From Marinomonas sp. TW1 (GTDB taxonomy: Bacteria; Pseudomonadota; Gammaproteobacteria; Pseudomonadales; Marinomonadaceae): a DNA stretch of 64,000 nucleotides. The stretch lies in assembly GCF_001625355.1 (NCBI RefSeq), contig NZ_JSEE01000008.1, forward strand, positions 146,840 to 210,839, written 5' to 3'. Both the position numbers and the translations under genes were made by a program. Below, piece after piece: positions 62,489 through 64,000 of the stretch; positions within the stretch are counted from its first letter, which is position 1, and each line of letters opens with the position of its first letter. The notes beneath the pieces are model-generated. The model ran no database searches and was not told the origin of the DNA. It saw only the letters and a program-made list of their open reading frames with translations.

Positions 62489-63127
62489 ATGTCAGATTTG
62501 CTAGAAAAATTGAACTGGCGCTATGCCACCAAAAAAATGAACTCAAACAAGGAAGTCGAGCAGGAAAAAGTTGACCGCATTTTAGAAGCGATTCGCCTTA
62601 CCGCTACGTCAAGTGGGCTGCAACCTTATGAAGTCATTGTGGTGACTAACAAAGCATTACGTGAGAAAATCGTACCACATGCATGGAACCAAGCGCAGAT
62701 TACGGATGGCTCTCATCTGTTGGTCTTTGCTGCATGGGACAATTACACCGAAGAACGCATTAATACGATGTTTGACCTAGTCAACGAAGAACGAGGCTTT
62801 ACCAACGAAGGTTGGGAAAACTACCGTCAAATGTTGTTAAGCACATACCCGCCTCGTGATGCCGAAACCAATTACCAACACGCGGCACGCCAAGCTTACA
62901 TCGGTTTAGGTACCGCTCTAATCGCCGCCGCAGAAGAAGGGGTCGACAGCACACCGATGGAAGGTTTCGACCCAGCAAAAGTGGATGACATTCTTGGCCT
63001 GACTGAACGCGGGTTGCGCTCTGTGATCTTGTTACCTTTAGGTTACCGTGCCGACGAAGGTGATTGGCTTAAAGATTTGAAAAAAGTACGTCGTGCCAAG
63101 CAAGACTTCATCACCGAGATGAATTAA
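62489..63127 (+). CDS. Nitroreductase-family oxidoreductase (NfsB-like)
   Basis: A 212-aa FMN-binding nitroreductase related to NfsB/dihydropteridine reductase. The start LNWRYATKKMNS, ATSSGLQPYEVIVVTNK, and ARQAYIGLGTALIAAAEEGVDS with the FMN-contact segments are typical, as is the C-terminal VRRAKQDFITEM. AAGGACC precedes the ATG. It likely reduces quinones or nitro compounds using NAD(P)H. It is followed by a good terminator, so it forms its own unit. Confidence 0.88.
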   Translation: MSDLLEKLNWRYATKKMNSNKEVEQEKVDRILEAIRLTATSSGLQPYEVIVVTNKALREKIVPHAWNQAQITDGSHLLVFAAWDNYTEERINTMFDLVNEERGFTNEGWENYRQMLLSTYPPRDAETNYQHAARQAYIGLGTALIAAAEEGVDSTPMEGFDPAKVDDILGLTERGLRSVILLPLGYRADEGDWLKDLKKVRRAKQDFITEMN

Positions 63128-63180
63128 TTCTTTAGCTCATACGTCATAACAGCGCTTTATTGTGAAGCGAATGTTGCGCA

Positions 63181-63206
63181 ACGCCGACCAATGAGTCGGC
63201 GTTTTT
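63181..63206 (+). terminator. Terminator after the nitroreductase gene
   Basis: ACGCCGAC (63181-63188) pairs with GTCGGCGT (63195-63202) around CAATGA, followed by TTTT. Confidence 0.85.
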
Positions 63207-63314
63207 ATGTTCATCTTTGCTACCAGTAGCACACATTATTAGAGCTTAGCGGAACTCTTTGCAGATCAAAGACTCTATTTTAAAGGGCAAAAAACGCCTA
63301 CGAAGGAGATCATT

Positions 63315-63854
63315 ATGATGAAGCGATTTGGTTTAGTACTACTGGCCAGTTTAGTCAGCGCGTGTTCCAGCGACGGCTGGCGTACAGCAAGTCGTGAGCC
63401 TGCTGGCATCGCGCCTTCTCCAGAAGTGCAAAAAAACGCTGTTATAGAAGTCTATGCGGCCGATGCATACAGTTGGCGAGGTTGGTTTGCTGTGCACACT
63501 TGGATTGCCACCAAAGCGGAAAATGCTGACCGTTATAAGGTGTACGAAGTGGTCGGCTGGCGACTTAATCGTGGCTTGCCCGCGCTCACGGAATACCAAA
63601 CGCCCACACCGGACCGTTATTGGTTTGGCGCCAAACCCGAAAAACTCTTATCAATACAAGGCGAACAAGCTCAAGCGCTTATCCCACAAATCGCCCAAGC
63701 CGTAAAAGTCTATCCTTGGAAAAACGAATACAAAGTATTTCCTGGACCAAACAGCAATACCTTTCCGGCCTGGATTGGTCAGCAAGTGCCCGAACTTGGA
63801 CTCAAACTGCCCTTTAGTGCCATCGGCAGTGGTTATGCGGACAATTCGCCATAA
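63315..63854 (+). CDS. DUF3750 lipoprotein, short form
   Basis: A 179-aa protein with a lipoprotein signal (LASLVSACSS, lipobox VSAC, Cys17). The mature part matches DUF3750: NAVIEVYAADAYSWRGWFAVHTWIA (about residues 42-66), YEVVGWRLNRGLP, RYWFGAKPEKLLS and FPGPNSNTFPAWIGQQVPEL. The family usually continues for about 60 more residues after the AIG segment; here the protein ends shortly after PFSAIGSGY. AAGGAG lies six bases upstream of the ATG. The function of the family is unknown. It is followed by a strong hairpin terminator. Confidence 0.82.
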   Translation: MMKRFGLVLLASLVSACSSDGWRTASREPAGIAPSPEVQKNAVIEVYAADAYSWRGWFAVHTWIATKAENADRYKVYEVVGWRLNRGLPALTEYQTPTPDRYWFGAKPEKLLSIQGEQAQALIPQIAQAVKVYPWKNEYKVFPGPNSNTFPAWIGQQVPELGLKLPFSAIGSGYADNSP

Positions 63855-63917
63855 AAAAATGGACTCATTGGAGTAATGCTGTTCACTTAAGGGTTGAATT
63901 TAATTGAATAGCCTCAG

Positions 63918-63953
63918 AAAATCCGATTAAGCTTTCTTAATCGGATTTTTTTT
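63918..63953 (+). terminator. Terminator after the DUF3750 gene
   Basis: AAAATCCGATTAA (63918-63930) pairs with TTAATCGGATTTT (63937-63949) around a six-base loop, followed by Ts. No gene could be assigned to the last 47 bases of the window. Confidence 0.85.
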
Positions 63954-64000
63954 GTGTCTATTCAACAGTTACTTCTCAGCATCGATGAGCTCCACTCATT

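Noticed and set aside
1..64000. CRISPR array, prophage, insertion sequence or tRNA genes
   Set aside because: No regularly spaced direct repeats, transposase, integrase or phage structural frames, and no tRNA-like cloverleaf with a TTCRANY segment were recognised.
63954..64000. End of a further gene at the right edge on the minus strand
   Set aside because: Short frames with stops are visible, but 47 bases are too few to support any coding claim.

Overview
The window looks like chromosomal DNA of a marine gammaproteobacterium of the Oceanospirillales, most like Marinomonas. This rests on gene content (a glycerol-type ABC importer, TRAP transporter, siderophore uptake, Cry-DASH/photolyase cluster, RlmF, SstT) and moderate GC; no rRNA or tRNA is present to confirm it. 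I saw no tRNA or rRNA gene, CRISPR array, insertion sequence or integrase. Most of the window is dense, ordinary chromosome with short operons and recognisable terminators.

Layout. 1-8.8 kb: a cut-off membrane sensor, a pseudouridine salvage pair (psuK with a fused HTH, psuG), rlmF, a small DUF6164 protein, a CSS-motif/EAL c-di-GMP phosphodiesterase, a lipoprotein, and a sigma-54 activator. 9.1-15.1 kb: a six-gene ABC importer (glpSTPQUV type), divergent from that activator, with a candidate -24/-12 promoter and several GTTCA-type repeats between them. 15.2-23.0 kb: small metabolic and redox genes, an Rrf2 regulator divergent from a TrxR-like flavoprotein, two paralogous outer-membrane barrel proteins (one with an OmpA domain), a second flavoprotein and a DUF502 protein. 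23.1-26.8 kb: a TetR-controlled HlyD/ATPase/permease export system. 26.9-34.1 kb: LysR, DUF1445, TRAP transporter and pxpABC, read here as uptake and ATP-driven opening of 5-oxoproline. 34.3-39.3 kb: a large hybrid histidine kinase with an HD-GYP response regulator. 39.4-41.7 kb: ahpC-ahpF.

42.0-44.0 kb holds the most accessory-looking piece: a KAP-family P-loop NTPase overlapping a small antitoxin-like HTH gene, preceded by an unexplained inverted-repeat element. 44.0-47.6 kb: acid phosphatase, HdeD-like protein and a LysR/EamA divergent pair. 48.0-53.7 kb: a Fur-boxed AraC regulator followed by a siderophore MFS transporter, a TonB receptor and a ferric-siderophore reductase with an N-terminal DUF2470 domain. 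53.7-54.5 kb: a small HTH regulator and yjdM. 54.7-59.1 kb: three tandem cryptochrome/photolyase genes from different subfamilies, the last with the four-cysteine Fe-S pattern. 59.1-63.9 kb: a GcvR-like ACT protein, an MFS transporter, sstT, a nitroreductase and a short DUF3750 lipoprotein.

The best candidates for something undescribed are the KAP-HTH pair, the complementary degeneracy of the two GlpS/GlpT ATP sites, and the shared upstream blocks of the two outer-membrane paralogues. No function is proven by the sequence alone.
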